From assembly GCF_000213175.1 (NCBI RefSeq), contig NW_009799103.1, forward strand, positions 1,686,977 to 1,750,976: a stretch of 64,000 bases of DNA, written 5' to 3'. Every line of letters begins with the position of its first letter. Position 1 is the stretch's first letter. The notes below the pieces were generated by a model. That model saw only the letters and a list, made by a program, of their open reading frames with translations, made no database searches and was not told where the DNA came from. This document shows, in pieces, positions 11,201 through 23,583 of this stretch. The position numbers and the translations under genes are program-made. The DNA comes from Neurospora tetrasperma FGSC 2508. Its lineage: Eukaryota > Ascomycota > Sordariomycetes > Sordariales > Sordariaceae.

Positions 11201-14200
11201 AGCGCAGCGCTTAAGCTCGATGCTCAAGAATCCTGTTTTAGCGACATCACATCCCGCAATGACTCCGAGAAATCGGAACTCAGGGTCAGGCAGAGCTTGG
11301 CAGGCAAACTGTACCTAGGCTCAATGAATGGAAAGGGCCAGAATGTTGATGAGGTGTTTTGCGGTTGATTGCGTTTTGGGAGAGGTTCGTGCAGTCTGTA
11401 GGTAATGCTTCAATATGTGTGCTCGAACACTGCAGAAGAATCAGCCAGATCCCAAGTCCCAGGTTTTCCCCGAGACATGGCCGTAGTGTAGTTTGGCGGA
11501 AGGGGGCTATTTCCGATACATTGGTACCTTTTATCACATGCTGGCTGGGTCAGCTTTGTTTCTTGTGACTTTCCTGAACGTCCTGGGTGACGAGGACGCT
11601 GAGGGCAACGGTCTTTCCCAACTTCTCCCAAACATCAGACATCAGGGAGGGAAGAGTCCACACCCAGGATCCAACCTTGTGTACTTGACACCAAAACCAT
11701 ATCCTCGTAGGGTGCACATGCCAGCCCTGGTTTGTGTTTTTAGCGTTATAGGGAAAAGGCCAGACCTTACTCGACCTAGTAAAGCGGTCGAGACTTTCGG
11801 TGATCGGAGCTGTGAATTGATATCTTGACGTGTTGAAAAGGGAGGATAGGTTTGGAAGCCATGGTTGTTGTCGAAGCTCTGTAAGCGAAGAACAATTTCT
11901 CTTCTTGGTGCCAATAGACCTTTAGTGTGTGTGCCCTTGTTTTGCCCTTATTCTCCTCAAACAAAGGCACCTCGTTAACAAACAAACCAGAATTGTATAG
12001 CAAGTCGCCAAACCAACTTCAACTTCCAATTTCGCATGTTAATTTTGACACGACTCGGCGTTGAAGGCTGTACGGTGCCCTCATTCCCGCGAAGCGACGG
12101 AGGGTCCGGCTTCATCTCCGGCTCCGGCGTGCCGAATCGAAACATCAGGTCGGATATTGGATCCTCTGCGTCCTTTCCCTGCGAGTACTCGGCTAGTAGA
12201 CAGTTTTTTTTTCAGTAACAGGCCTTACCAGGCTGAGTGTCCAGCCCATGTTCAAAGGTGGGATGGGATGTTCAAACTATGCCTGTTGTGCTCTTTAGGT
12301 ACTTTGTCGTTGTCCCCTTTACTTTCCTTTTGTGAACCGCAACATGAGCGGGAGCGTCTTGTCCGTTGTTTTGTCTCTTTCTGGATTCACCGTCGACGAA
12401 ACTGAAACCGCATGTGGTGCAGGCCGCCTGGGTACCTGGGTATCTCCATCCTTGACCGGCTTCCCGTACCTATTCGAAGTTAAATTGTTCTTGAAAGACT
12501 TTCCAGTGTGGTTGCTCCTTCCGTATTCTCTACTCTTTCTGTCTGCCCCGTGCTTTTTGCTCCTCTTTCGTTCCTTCCATTCCGTCACCTCTTGTCATTT
12601 TGTGGGTTTCTCCCCCCTCTGGCCCTGCTCTGCTTTTTCTCTTCGCTGTGCTGTTTGATTTGTGAACAGTCCAAGTACACCCTTTAGACGATTTCCCCCT
12701 CATTGCAGTGCTTTGGGCCTCCTCTGCCTGGCCTGGCATGGCCTTGCCTGCCTGTAAGGAAAATCATCCAGCTTTTTCGGTTGTGACGCTTTACTAAGGC
12801 AATTGCTCACAAGGATTATTTGTGAGACGAGCTCCGAGCCGAAAGCGAATGGTACAATGGCGACGGTTGTTGTGGGGGTGTCCTTGAACTGCGAAACTAT
12901 GTGATCGGAAGTATAAGTACCTAGTGGGTTACGGCGCAGGCTGTGATTGATGGTAGTGATGTTGGTGGTCATGTACATGCTTTGCGTGTTTGAGGATGGA
13001 GCGATTGGCAGTTTTGATGAGGTAATGGAGAGCTTATGGTGAATTGGTGGTCTAAGCCAATGACCAGAAGGCTACATGTGAAACGGGAGGAAATATTTGT
13101 GGGAGAGTAGGAGTGAGAGACAAGTTGTTACGACACGAATGAAGCATCACCAGAGAAAGTACTCGGACTGTCTCATTTTGAGCATGTGAGTGGACACTTG
13201 CTCTCATTGTAGGTTCTGGAGTTCAGAGCAAGCTGTTTGCTGTTGGGTTCCTTCGTGAGACCTGTGGGATCATGGGTGCCAACTGGGATGAAGAGGTTAG
13301 GTATGTGTGAAGGTAAGGTGGTTCGCTGACACTCATAGTTGCCGGAGGACGTTTGCGAATACTCTATTCGTGATGGCACGTAAGAGTTGAGTTCAGCCCG
13401 GAACGAAGATATATACGTTCGACACCCTCAGATTACTAACCAACTATTTTTGTTCTCGAGTTCTCACAATCAATCATCAAGAATATGAAGACAAGGTTCA
13501 CTCACCACCAATACAGAAAGCAAGTGCTGTTCCAACACAGTAGCATTACGAGATACCTCACGGATGATCCGCGTATGCACGTGCTCAATACCAATAGTTT
13601 CAATGATGAAGAAGTTCGGATGTAATTGACCTTGTGACGAACATGGCCACCCAACAAATGGACATCTGCCACTAATCAGCCTCAAGTCTAACTCGTGACA
13701 AATTGATTGGCCGATCAAGGATGGATGAAAACTGGAATTGGCAAGTGTGGTCCAGCGTAACAAGAGTGCTGAGTCTGGACGCTTTCAAATGAAGGACGTC
13801 GTCACTATATACCTACCACCTCCTTTTCGCTGCCTCACCGTCCGGGAAGATAGGGGTACACTACAGAAAGGCGATAATAGACGGTGAAGAGAAGCAGTAA
13901 AGATATTCCACAAACCCAACAAAAACCATTGGACGGATATAAGTGCTTGTTGACCGCTCCACGCTTATCCCATTGAAGCCGAGCGTCTTCTCTGCCTGGC
14001 ATCGGTGCTTGACCCCTGCGAGACGGGACCAGGAGAGACAAAGTGCGGGCAGTCGAGGCTCTGGAAAAGTAGGTAGCGAGTCCACACCCCTGTCTTATCG
14101 CTTATCAGTGACAGCGCAGGACGTCAGCGCATTGGCCGACGTGCTGTCCGCCCCCATCGCCGCCCGCCCCTAAAGTCAGGCCAACCGAAGACCATTGGAT

Positions 14201-14683
14201 CCTATCCAGCCAGACAGTGAATCACCAAGGCGCCGCGGTCGAGGTGCTCGTATTGGATCTTTTTTTTGTCATGATTCTGTTGTTGCTGCACCGCTAAAAC
14301 TCCCAAGCACGCCGGTGGCGGAACCTGAGGCGACTCCTGAATCCCAACAACTTCAGTTATCATACACGGCCGATAGCAGAGAGGTAGGTGCGTGTCTCTC
14401 TTGTGTCTTCGAGCGCATCTAGGTCTACTACCGGTAGCTGACCTCCCGTCTCTTGTTTCCATCAAAAGCACCCAGCGACTTTCTCACCGATCGCCAATCA
14501 CCTCTTCCCACCCTCTTCGCGACGACACAAGAGACCCAAACCGAAGGCTCCTTGTTGCCCATTCTTCCCACCCGCTCCATCGAACGAGACTAGCCCGGTG
14601 TCGGACCTCAAGACGAAGCCCGATTTGATTGTCACCAATTCTCGACCCGTGGAGGAAGACCTTTGATTGGGAAAGACTTTGAG

Positions 14684-16446
14684 ATGTTTTCCGCATTCAC
14701 GGGCAGGTCGCCAGCTCCCGCTGCCGCACCCGCAGATGGTAGTGCTCCTGCGGCGGAGGAGCATCCGAGCGATGGAAACAAGTTGTCGACCTTTCTCTCC
14801 ATCCTAAGGAAGTGAGTAGCCACCAGACGCGCGCATGGGGAAAGCAAGCTTCGCGCCCAAGGGTTGAAAAGCGCCTGTTCGCCATCATGTGAAAGACTTG
14901 CGCATGCGCAAGCCCAACACCGGCGATGATGGCGGTGTCATTGCCCAAAGCGGTGTCTTGGCGGCCTTCGATACAAGACACAAGTACGACGATACAGTTG
15001 CTAACCCCGTATGTCCCCATCCCCTAGATTCATTGGTGTCGCCGATCTCGCCTCTGTACGCTTCTCTCTTCCTTCGCAGCTTCTCGAGCCAACACCCAAC
15101 CTCGAATACTGGAACTATCTCGATGCGCCGAACGCCTTTGTTGCGATTGGCACCGCAGACGAACCGGTCGATCGTATGCTGGAGGTGCTGCGGTTCTGGT
15201 TCACCAAGGATCTGAAATATGCAAAGGGGAAGCCTTGCAAGCCATATAACTCTTGCTTGGGGGAGTTCTTCAGGGTAAGTTCTCAACCCTCGATCAGAGG
15301 GCGGCAAAAAGCTGACGGATTGCCTAGTGTAACTGGGAAACAGATGATGATGCCCCAAGGATCAACACCAAGGCTGTAGAGGACACCATCAGCCGGCCCT
15401 CGAGCGTCAAATCCGGCAGCTCCCGCGCCGCATCTACAGTATCCGTGCCCGCCACGAACCCGAAGCCGTCGAAACCCGTCAGGATCTCCTACCTGACCGA
15501 GCAAACGTCTCACCACCCTCCCGTCAGCGCGTTCTATATCGACTGCCCAGAGAAGGGCCTGCACGCCAAGGGTTTTGACCAGATCACAGCCAAGTTCACT
15601 GGCACCTCGATCAAGGTGATGCCCGGCGAGCACAATCTTGGCATTTTCATCACGCTGGAGAAGAGGAACCACGAGACATACCAGTTGACGCATCCTCCTG
15701 CTCACCTTGGAGGTATCCTCCGTGGTGCGCTAAGCGTCACGGTCGGCGATATGGCCTACATTACCTGCCCGGAAACGAAGCTCAAGGCGATTCTCCGCTA
15801 CTACGATGACGGCTGGCTGGGCCGGACCACGAACAAGGTTGAGGGAGTCATCTTCAAGTACGACCCTGAAAACGACGACAAAATGCAGATCAAGGATGTA
15901 CCGCAGGAGGACATTCTGGTGCGTCTCGGCGGTCCTTGGAAGGAGAAGGTGGTCTTTACTGTTGGTCCCAAGCCTTTGGTAAGTTTCGTCATGATGTTCA
16001 CCTCCCCCAATCCCATCCCACCCGTACTAATACCCCCTTTTCCCCCCCTTCCATAGGAATCCCACCCTCCTGATCAACAAACAACCATAATCGATATCGC
16101 CCCCCTTTCCGTGGCCCCCAAGGTCCTCCCGCCCACCGAGCAGCAACTCCCCAACGAGTCCCTCACCCTGTGGGGTAAAGTGACAGAGGCGATCCTTGCC
16201 AAGCAATTTTCTCGCGCCACGACGCTGAAGCAGGAGCTCGAGGAAGCCCAAAGAGAAAAGGCTCGCGAGCGCGAACAGAAGGGAGAAAGCTGGCAGCCCG
16301 TCTTCTTCGTGACGGCGACCGATAAGGCCGGTAAACCGGCGTTGACGGAGAAGGGACGGGAGGTGCTCAAGAGGGCGCAGGCGGGGGATTGGAGTATGGA
16401 TGGAATTTTTGAAAAGGATGCAAAGGTTGCGGACGCTGCCAAGTAA
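14684..16446 (+). CDS. Oxysterol-binding protein (short ORP, KES1/OSH-like)
   Basis: Lipid-transfer protein of the ORP family, expected to exchange sterol or phosphatidylserine against PI4P between ER and Golgi-type membranes. Four exons: 14684-14811, 15028-15274, 15328-15978 and 16057-16446, giving 471 residues; all phases fit. Exon 1 ends ...FLSILR and joins FIGVADLASVRFSLP, the usual family start. There is no PH domain or ankyrin repeat, so it is a short ORP. The family fingerprint is EQTSHHPPVSAF, with Thr where the classical motif has Val. LLEPTPNLEYWNYL (lid side), KPYNSCLGEFFR and a late KRNHETYQLTHPPAH segment are present. The intron 3 acceptor follows a CTAAT branch site. The protein ends in a charged coiled segment (LKQELEEAQREKARERE) before the last about 60 residues. 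The identification is firm; the precise ORP subtype is not. Confidence 0.93.
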
Positions 16447-16530
16447 GTGTAAAGGGATAGTAGATGTTCGCACTTCGCGCGGCTTAGAGAGGAAGAGAGA
16501 ATCTCTCTAGGGTGCATGGTCCAGAATGGG

Positions 16531-16581
<51 letters not shown>

Positions 16582-17837
16582 CTAGGAAAGAGGGAGTGAG
16601 GGGGCTGTATGATTGGCTATGTGGAGTTGTTCTTATAGCAAGAGGGCAGGATATACTTGTATAGAAGGGGACGACGGCGTCGATGCATAGGAAGCTGTTG
16701 CTGGGATTCTCTTTTTTTCCCCATCAGTCTCGCTTTGCTTTTCGGTTTTCCTTTCTTGGTACAGGGGATGGATGGAACGGGTTTTGGGAGTTCGCACTAT
16801 AATTTACTTTTAAACAGGAACAACAGGATCGGTCTCGGTTGAGCTGGAAATGCTTCAAAGAGGAGGCTCGTAAATCACCCTACGGCCTAGACGAGATCTA
16901 CAGGTCGCCATGACATTATAAATATATATATGTGTGTGTATGTGTGTATGGAGTGGGTTGTCGCTGTTCGACATGTGAGGTGAAGAGCTTAATAGAGAGT
17001 GAATTATAGTCAGATGCAGTGACAGCATGGATTTAAAGTCGGTACACATCTGGCTAAACGACTGAACAAAGCATATGTCTTTTTTTGTACCAATCACTGA
17101 AAATTTGGCTATTTTAGTTGCCATGGGGTTACCGCCACCGTCATTCTCTAACCTAATCCTGTTCATATTCCATTACTTCCATGATAAAGTAAGAGGTGTA
17201 GACGTACAGAAAACGTGCAGCATCAATCAATGTGTAAGACCACTTAAGACCACTACGCTTTCGCCCCATTCGACGCACTCATCCCTTCATTGTCATATCT
17301 CCTTCTTTCTTTCTTTTTTGATATTCACATCTTCGCTTCGCCTCATTGTCCATCGGCATCTGCCTAACCACACCAATTCTCATATCCTTCAAGTAAACCC
17401 CAAGCCTCTTACCATCTCCAACCAGCCCTCCTACTATTCGACCTCGAAGAGAGTAAGTGGGAGACCAAAAGAGGGAAATTAAAAAAAAAAATGTTCATCA
17501 TCATACCTACCCTACCATACAAGGAGACGAGGTGAAGATATTAAGTAAATAGTAGGCCCTTCTGCGCGGTTGCTTTGCTGGTGTGATAGTGAATCAGGTA
17601 AATGCGCTGCGTCCTCCGTGTTGTTGGATCAGGAAGGCCGGCCTTGACTGACCCTTGCCCGCTCGCTCGCTCGAAGACCCAGCGCCCACCCACCCCTTGT
17701 TCGTGATCGTGAAAAAAGGCTTCCTTCCCCCGACTTTCACTCAGCACAACACATCATCATTCTCGCTTTTCGGGGTGTCTCCCATGCTTGTTCTCAATGG
17801 CTGGGCTGTTTGCTTTCTCACAATTCCCGTGCGCCAT
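16447..17837. other. Convergent intergenic region, OSBP/VPS74 3' ends
   Basis: About 1.4 kb between two convergent genes. It holds a TG microsatellite (16534-16578), a TATATATATG/TGTG patch near 16920-16945 and, at 17250-17455, a pyrimidine-rich leader-like stretch ending in a good donor (AAGAGA|GTAAGT). No coding sequence could be supported. Confidence 0.6.
16534..16578. repeat. (TG)22 microsatellite
   Basis: An uninterrupted TG dinucleotide run of about 45 bases just after the oxysterol-binding protein gene; probably length-variable between strains. Confidence 0.95.
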
Positions 17838-19318
17838 CTAGAGCAGGGAGTCAAGGCGAGTGAATACGCTCAAGCAAGCCGCCACGACTTCGAGCTGGAG
17901 CTCCTTGTCCTTTGCTTTGTTGACCTCCTGTTTTTTTTGGTGAGCATATGTTAGCCAAAGTTCTCGCTTGAATAGTCCACTCGGTTTTTTTTCTTCTTCT
18001 CCCTCTCCTAACAGAACCTCTTCGATAAGAGATCAACAAACGCACCTCATTAATAACCTGCGGCAAGTTCGCCCCCACCCCACCATTCCCACCAGGCAAC
18101 GGCCTCGCCGCAAATGGCCACTGGCTATACTGCAGCAACAGCTCGTCCGCCATGGAAAAGGCGTTTTCCCTCGCCTCGTGGCCGAGGGTACTCAGCGCGT
18201 TCTCGAGCACGTTGGCCGCGTGCGCCGCGCACACCATGGCGATTGTCCGCACGTACCGGAACTCGAGGTCCTCGGGCAGGTACTGGGTCGGGGTGAGCAC
18301 GACGGTGCGCTGCGTCAGCACATTGCGCACACGCCGTCGGATGTCCTCCTTGGCGGCGCCCTCGACCACGGGGTGTGTGGCCATGTCGAACAGTAGGAAA
18401 TTGCGCTTTTCCGTGCGCAGGATGCCCTTGTCGACCAGACCCTTTGCGAGCCGCTCGCGGACTTGTTTGAGTTGGTAGCCGATTTTCATTAGGTTCCAGG
18501 TTTCGCCTGTGGTATTAACAGGTCATGTCAGCACGTTTGCTTCCGCTTGGGTGTGCACGGTAGACATGGGGGAATGGAGATGGGGCCAGTAACGCAAACA
18601 CGTACCGCTCATCAAGTCAATCCAGGAGCTGACGCTCATCTTCTCGCTCGTCTTCATCATCTTCAGGGCCTCGTCCAGCAACACCTCGCCCGTTAGAGTG
18701 TCGTCAATGACTTCGATAATTCGGTCCGCCAGGGGGAAGCGCCGCCGGGAAGAGTCCTTTTGCATGCTGATGCGGCCGCGGAAGGCCAGCTCGAGAACAA
18801 TGCATCCACGAAGAGCGTACGAGATATTGTCGTTCCAGAACGAAAGGTAGCCCTGATGGGGGTTGTCTTGTTAGCCATGTCGTCTCTCGTCGTGCCCAGG
18901 TTCCGAATTCCGAATCATGAAAACAGTCCAAGGAGCACGTGGCGAACGTCAATATTGAGTCCAGCCACAGTCAGAAGATAGCCCTTTGGTAGGCCCCTAC
19001 AACATATAAAGGGATAGTGTAGCGAGCAAGACTGAGAGAAAGAGAGACGTGGAGACAAACCTCGCGATCCTTGATGCCAAGCAATAAGACCTCCTCCATC
19101 AGCGTTAGCTTGGGTTGCTTGCTCCTCTCTGCGCTCTCGCTCAGGTCGCGGGGGTCGAAGGCAATCCTGTGTCCGTTCTCGCCCGTCTCGTAGCTCGTGT
19201 CGGGCCCAACGTCCCTCGTGTCGGAAGCGCCGCCGCCGCCGCCGCTGCCGCCGCCGCCGACGTCGCTGCTGCCTCCTCCCGCGCCCCTGCGCCGGGTCAA
19301 GCCTGATGTTGATGCCAT
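17838..19318 (-). CDS. VPS74 / GOLPH3-family PI4P-binding Golgi protein
   Basis: Golgi peripheral protein that binds PI4P, retains glycosyltransferases in the Golgi through COPI and stimulates the Sac1 phosphatase (known for yeast Vps74 and GOLPH3). Four exons on the minus strand: 19318-19061, 18852-18606, 18506-18046 and 17927-17838; 351 residues against about 345 in yeast. After a Gly/Ala/Ser-rich disordered N-terminus (1-70) the GPP34 fold begins at [21 protein letters not shown]. Further family blocks are [69 protein letters not shown] and the hydrophobic tail [20 protein letters not shown]. The splice joints DRE|GYL, SG|ETW and INE|EVN restore the family alignment exactly. It converges on the oxysterol-binding protein gene, which also handles PI4P. 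Confidence 0.95.
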
Positions 19319-20866
19319 CTTCTTCTTCTTCTTCTTCTTTTTTTTATCGGGGACTGTTTCTGATGTGATGATTGGGCGGCACGAAGCGAATGTGGTCGGC
19401 CAAGTATGGGCGTATGTGCACTGGTATTATTTCCCCGTGTTTTCGCGGACAGGGGGAATTGAAATAATTTCGGTTTCGCGGAAACACGTGGGGATTAGGA
19501 TTGCGGATTGGGGATTCGGTAGGCCTGGGTGTAGCCTGTGTTTCAGAGGAAAGGGTAAGGCCGACTAGTAGAGGTAGTAGCCTGGTCGATCAATTGTCCC
19601 GAACGTGGAGGTCTGTCCTTCGTTGTCGTCGTCGTCTGGGGGGTGGGAAGCCGCTCTTCGGCGCGGCTCTTGATGATGCGAGTGTTTTGTCGTTTCGCTA
19701 GTCTGTTGGTGTTCTCTTGGCTACCTCTAGCAGGACCGACGAGGGGGGGGGATGGTTTGGTTGAGGCTGAGTGGTGGACTCGGGTATGTAGGTAACGGGT
19801 TGGTGCTCGACGGGTCCCTCTTTTGGTTGGCACAGGCAGCGCGCAGCAGTGAAACTCTGTTTTGTGCAGCGGTCAAAGAGAAAGTCCAGAGGTGGGATCC
19901 CGTCCTGGTCCGCGCGGCGGAGTCTAATCGGGTCAAGAGCCAATCTCAGGATCCAGCTCACCTGCGGCGCAAATGGGTTCTATCAAACCTTAAACTCGAT
20001 GCAGTTGGAGATGGCTTATGTTTTTCCTGTATATTCTGAATGGCCACGTTTTGGTACCGCAGGTGTTTCTTTGTTCCATGCCACCTAGGGATGAAGTCAT
20101 TAACCCCTTCCAAGCTTCCCTTGTGGAACGGAACACGGGTTGCTCCGATCATGATAAAATCGTGTAGCATACCTAATCATGTCGGCTTCCAGGCGCCGTG
20201 TTAGTGCTTTGATTGCGGATGCAGTAGGAACCGACCACCCAGCACTAACAGCACCTCATTTCACAGTTGAAATATAACGCCTACACCGGGGAGCGCCTCA
20301 GTATCAGATGATGGTTCTTGAAAGATCGTGGTTTTGTCAAGCAAGAAAGGGAAGCTATGCGTCTCACATCACCAATTCAAGTCACCGGACAAAATAAAAT
20401 AAAAAAAGACTCGGTGAGCTGATAATCACTTTTTAACTCCCTGAAGATGCTGCCTCGCTGAAGAAGAAGGGGGACTTCCGGCCCCTACCTCCTCCCTTCG
20501 CCACCACTACTAAAAGCTAGCTAAGTATAAAAGAACAAAAGACAAGGCTTGCCCAGCCTCGTACCATGTTAACCGCTTCTTGTGATCTGGTCCAGTTGTG
20601 ATATGTACGTGTGATATAATCTCTTTTTCCATTCCGACCGTGCAAAGAAAGAAAAAGGAAAAAAGACGAAATCATGAGGAAAAAAACAAACGCCAAAAAC
20701 ACCACCTGTTAACCCCTCCCAAGAAATATGTACGTAGCGACAAGGCAGAAGAATGGGAAAAGGATATGCCAGCCTCCCGAGCATCTGCCGCTATGCAGCA
20801 GCAGTGGTATCAACATCTCTCTCCAAAAAAGACAAAACACCCCTTGCTGAACACCTTATCCGACGC
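19319..20866. other. Intergenic: VPS74 promoter and SURF6 3' region
   Basis: Upstream of VPS74 the first 30 bases are a CTT-rich tract, seen as GAA/AAG repeats on its coding strand. The rest is unremarkable, with an A-rich stretch near 20640-20700. Short ORFs here have no recognisable product. Confidence 0.5.
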
Positions 20867-22699
20867 TTATTTCTTCTTACCACCGAATCCGCCCTCGAAT
20901 CCAGGCCTGCTCTTACCCTTGGAAGCACCTTTTCCTCCACCCTTGCCGCCCTTGCCGCTCTTGACCTTGATGCCCATCTTGCGGGCCTTCTTCTCGTCCT
21001 GCTTCTTCTTGATGTTCTCCTCGCGCTTCTTTGACCTATCGTACTGGGCCTTGGCGACGCCCTCCTTGCGCTCTCTCCACTCATTGGCGCTCTTGCTCTT
21101 TGCCTTCTCCTTGCGCTTGACAGCCTTCTTGAGCAGGTGCTCGTCGTCGTGAACCTTCTCGCCCTCGGCACGCTTGCGGGCAGCGAGCCACGTCTCCTTC
21201 TCAAGGACTTCCTTGCGCTTATCTTCAGGCAAGGCCTCGAGGCGCTTCTTCTGGGCCTCAAGCTTGGCAAGCTTGGACTTGGCGTCCGTGGGGCCCTTCT
21301 TCTTGGTTCCGTCGGACTTGACAAAGGCGGCGTCACGAGAAAGCTGAACACCATCGGAGAAGGCGAGACGTCCGAAAGCAAAGTTGGTATCAACATCGTC
21401 CTTGGGGCTGAGCATGCTTAGGGGAGAGTTGCGCGAGCTGGCAATAGCCTCTGACCGCTTCCGATCCTCCTCCTCCTTCTGCTTCTGTCTCTGCTCGCGC
21501 TTGTGGGCCTTGCGCTTGGCCTCCTTCTCGCGGCGCATCTCGATGAGTTCCTGCCTAGTGCGAATGGGCTTACCCTCTTCGTCCTTCTCAATCTTGCGAG
21601 CGGCACGGAGTTGCTCAATCTTGGCGGCGAGACGCTCGCGGAGAACCGTGGTATCGGCCGGAAGCTTGAACTTGGGCTTATCCAATGGGGGGACGGCGGA
21701 AGAGATCGAGGTGTTGGCGCTGGCGGGCTCGGCGGAACCGGCCTTGTCGCGGCTATCGAAAACAGAAGATTGAGCGGATTCCTGGGACTCGCCTTCATCC
21801 TCCTTTGTTACGAGACCAGACACATCAATGGGAGCCATATCGTCGTTCTCGTCGTCCTCGTTAGCTTCGGTAGAAGGCTTGGCTTCTTCGACGGTGTCGT
21901 CCTTCTTTTCCGTCTTTCCGCCCTTGCCCAGTTTCGCCTCGAGCTTGGCCTTCTTCTTCTCCTGCTTGGCCAGCTTTGCGAGACGCTTGGCCTCCTTTTC
22001 TTGCTCCTTCTTGCTCAAGGGCTTCTCAGCGGGGACAACCTCCTCCTCCTCCTCCTCCTCCTCCTCCTCCTCCTCCTCGGAAAGCTTCTGCTTCTTAGGC
22101 GCAGACTCTTCTGTCTCGGCATCGTCCTTGACAACCCTCTTCTTCAGTCCTTCGAGGGGCTTCTCCTTCTCAACACCAGGGATTTCTACGTCGACGTCGC
22201 TGTCTTCAGTGCTGCTCTCCTCCATTTCCTGGAGCTTGCGCTTGTTGCGGGCGCGCTCCTCCATGACCTCCTTTGCGTTGCGGTTGAGTTCACTGTCGGG
22301 GTCGAGCTTCCCCCTCTTAGCAGCTTTTGCCTGCTCCTTGGTCTGTTTCTTCTTCTTCCACTGATCCTGTTGGTGGGGTTACTTGGGATCAGCGACGCGA
22401 TCGAAGGCATTTTAACAACAACATCAATGGTTGAGTTTATGATGAATAGCCAAGTCAACGGGGGGTAACGTACACTATTGTCCTCGCCATAGTACATCTT
22501 GGCTGGGATCAGCGACAGTAGACCGTCAAAGGCCTGAGCGTGAGAACGCAGGCGCTCCTGTTCGCAATCGCAAGACGGCATGGTCAGCGTCGAACTCTAG
22601 CCATCCCAGTATGGCCACAACTACCAGCCATGGGTATCACCGTATCGGTGGTGTGCATTCCAGCGCCGGTCTGCTTACCTGCAAATCGGTATCCGCCAT
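20867..22699 (-). CDS. SURF6/RRP14-family nucleolar ribosome-biogenesis protein
   Basis: Nucleolar RNA-binding protein needed for 60S (and early 40S) ribosome assembly in yeast Rrp14. Three exons: 22699-22679 (MADTDLQ), 22557-22474 and 22366-20867; 534 residues. The first two exons give ERLRSHAQAFDGLLSLIPAK followed by MYYGEDNS, the conserved SURF6 N-terminal box, which a single-exon call would miss. The middle is very acidic and basic, with an 11-13 residue Glu run encoded by a CTC repeat on the plus strand (22040-22078). The C-terminal SURF6 domain carries EKETWLAARKRAEGEKVHDD, LLKKAVKRKEKAKSKS, NEWRERKEGV and KKREENIKKK and ends in a Gly/Lys tail. The long open frames on the opposite strand are mirror artefacts of GAG/AAG codons. 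Confidence 0.93.
22040..22078. repeat. (CTC)n trinucleotide repeat coding poly-Glu
   Basis: Pure CTC triplets on the plus strand inside the SURF6 gene encode a run of Glu. Length variation would lengthen or shorten the acidic tract without shifting frame. Confidence 0.9.
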
Positions 22700-23583
22700 C
22701 TTTGCACACGCTGGATTTCGCTTGTACGAGTCGACCTGGATGATTGCCAGTCGCTAAAATAGAGAGACCTAGGTGATTGAGGCGACAAAAAAGTCGAACC
22801 CGGGATTTCGCTGTGATGGGGTTGTGAGTGATGTCGAGCGGGCGGAATAATGGTCGAGGTAGTATGTCGAGGTATCGAAACGAAACCCAGATGGAAAAAT
22901 TGAGACAGTGGAGGGCGGGTCGGCTGTGGTCGAACGACTGTTTCCTGTCTCGATGAATTTTTGTTCGCCAGTGGATTACAGTGAAATTTTAGTGGATTGT
23001 TCCCAGCAGTGTGGAGCCCCCCAGCACCTTGCCCCACACTTTCACGCTTGGGGTTCTGGCATTCTGCCAAAGGCGGTGAACTGCCCTGGCACCTCTCATC
23101 GATCTTATCGCGGTTAGAGGGATACTTGCCATTCCTAGCACGCTCCCGTCTACCTACTGTATATGCCTCTACCTATAGAATTCATGTTTGGATCTGATGG
23201 TGACATGTCTCCTGACAGAGTCTTGACAGGTGCAACAGCGTTCCTTCGTCATGGTTACCATTGTTTGTTTATTTCCTACTAAAGTGATAAAGCTTCCTTC
23301 TTGACAAAGGCCATCAATGAATGGCCCATCAGGGCAATGTTATCGCATAACAGGTAATGGAAGTTCTCCTCATGAACTTCAACCTGCTCTTTCCATGATT
23401 CCTTTCTTTGCCTGACAAAACTCCTGGCCCATTATCTTTCCACGTTTCCATACAACAGACCATAGTGCAATTCAAGCCCACCCATTTTCCAGGCGGGGTT
23501 TCTTCCTTACCGGTACGCCGAGTGCTACGCACACCACATATCTGGCTTCTCCTAATACACTCCCGAGAGCACAAATTGGGGGC
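22700..23583. other. Intergenic: SURF6 promoter, EXO1 3' region
   Basis: I see no gene here. A GTCGAACCCGGGATTTC segment near 22785 resembles a reversed tRNA T-arm, but no matching acceptor or anticodon stems flank it. Confidence 0.5.

Larger units (their letters stand above)
1..14683. other. Gene desert, about 14.7 kb
   Basis: I recognise no gene here. Open frames on both strands are short (up to about 136 codons), lack familiar motifs and do not join through convincing splice sites. Base composition looks mixed rather than AT-rich, so it does not resemble a RIP-mutated repeat. It contains four TGACGTCA sites (2954-5650), a 20-bp palindrome (4264-4283), a GGCC tract (4139-4153), a 13-bp inverted repeat (8166-8232), poly-A and poly-T runs, an AAC/AAT-rich stretch and many GGTACC-centred words. 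The last few hundred bases must include the promoter and leader of the oxysterol-binding protein gene. It may hold non-coding RNAs or distal regulatory DNA; that is inference. Confidence 0.6.

Noticed and set aside
17075-17482. 135-codon plus-strand frame
   Set aside because: The peptide reflects a pyrimidine-rich leader-like DNA stretch (Ser/His/Leu runs) rather than a protein; kept only as a possible non-coding transcript.
21503-22468. 321-codon open frame antisense to SURF6
   Set aside because: It is Leu/Gly-rich because it mirrors GAG/AAG codons and the CTC repeat of SURF6; the sense strand has a clear family match and splice structure.
22780-22800. tRNA T-arm-like GTCGAACCCGGG on the minus strand
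   Set aside because: The bases after the loop are T-rich and do not pair; no A box or anticodon arm upstream.
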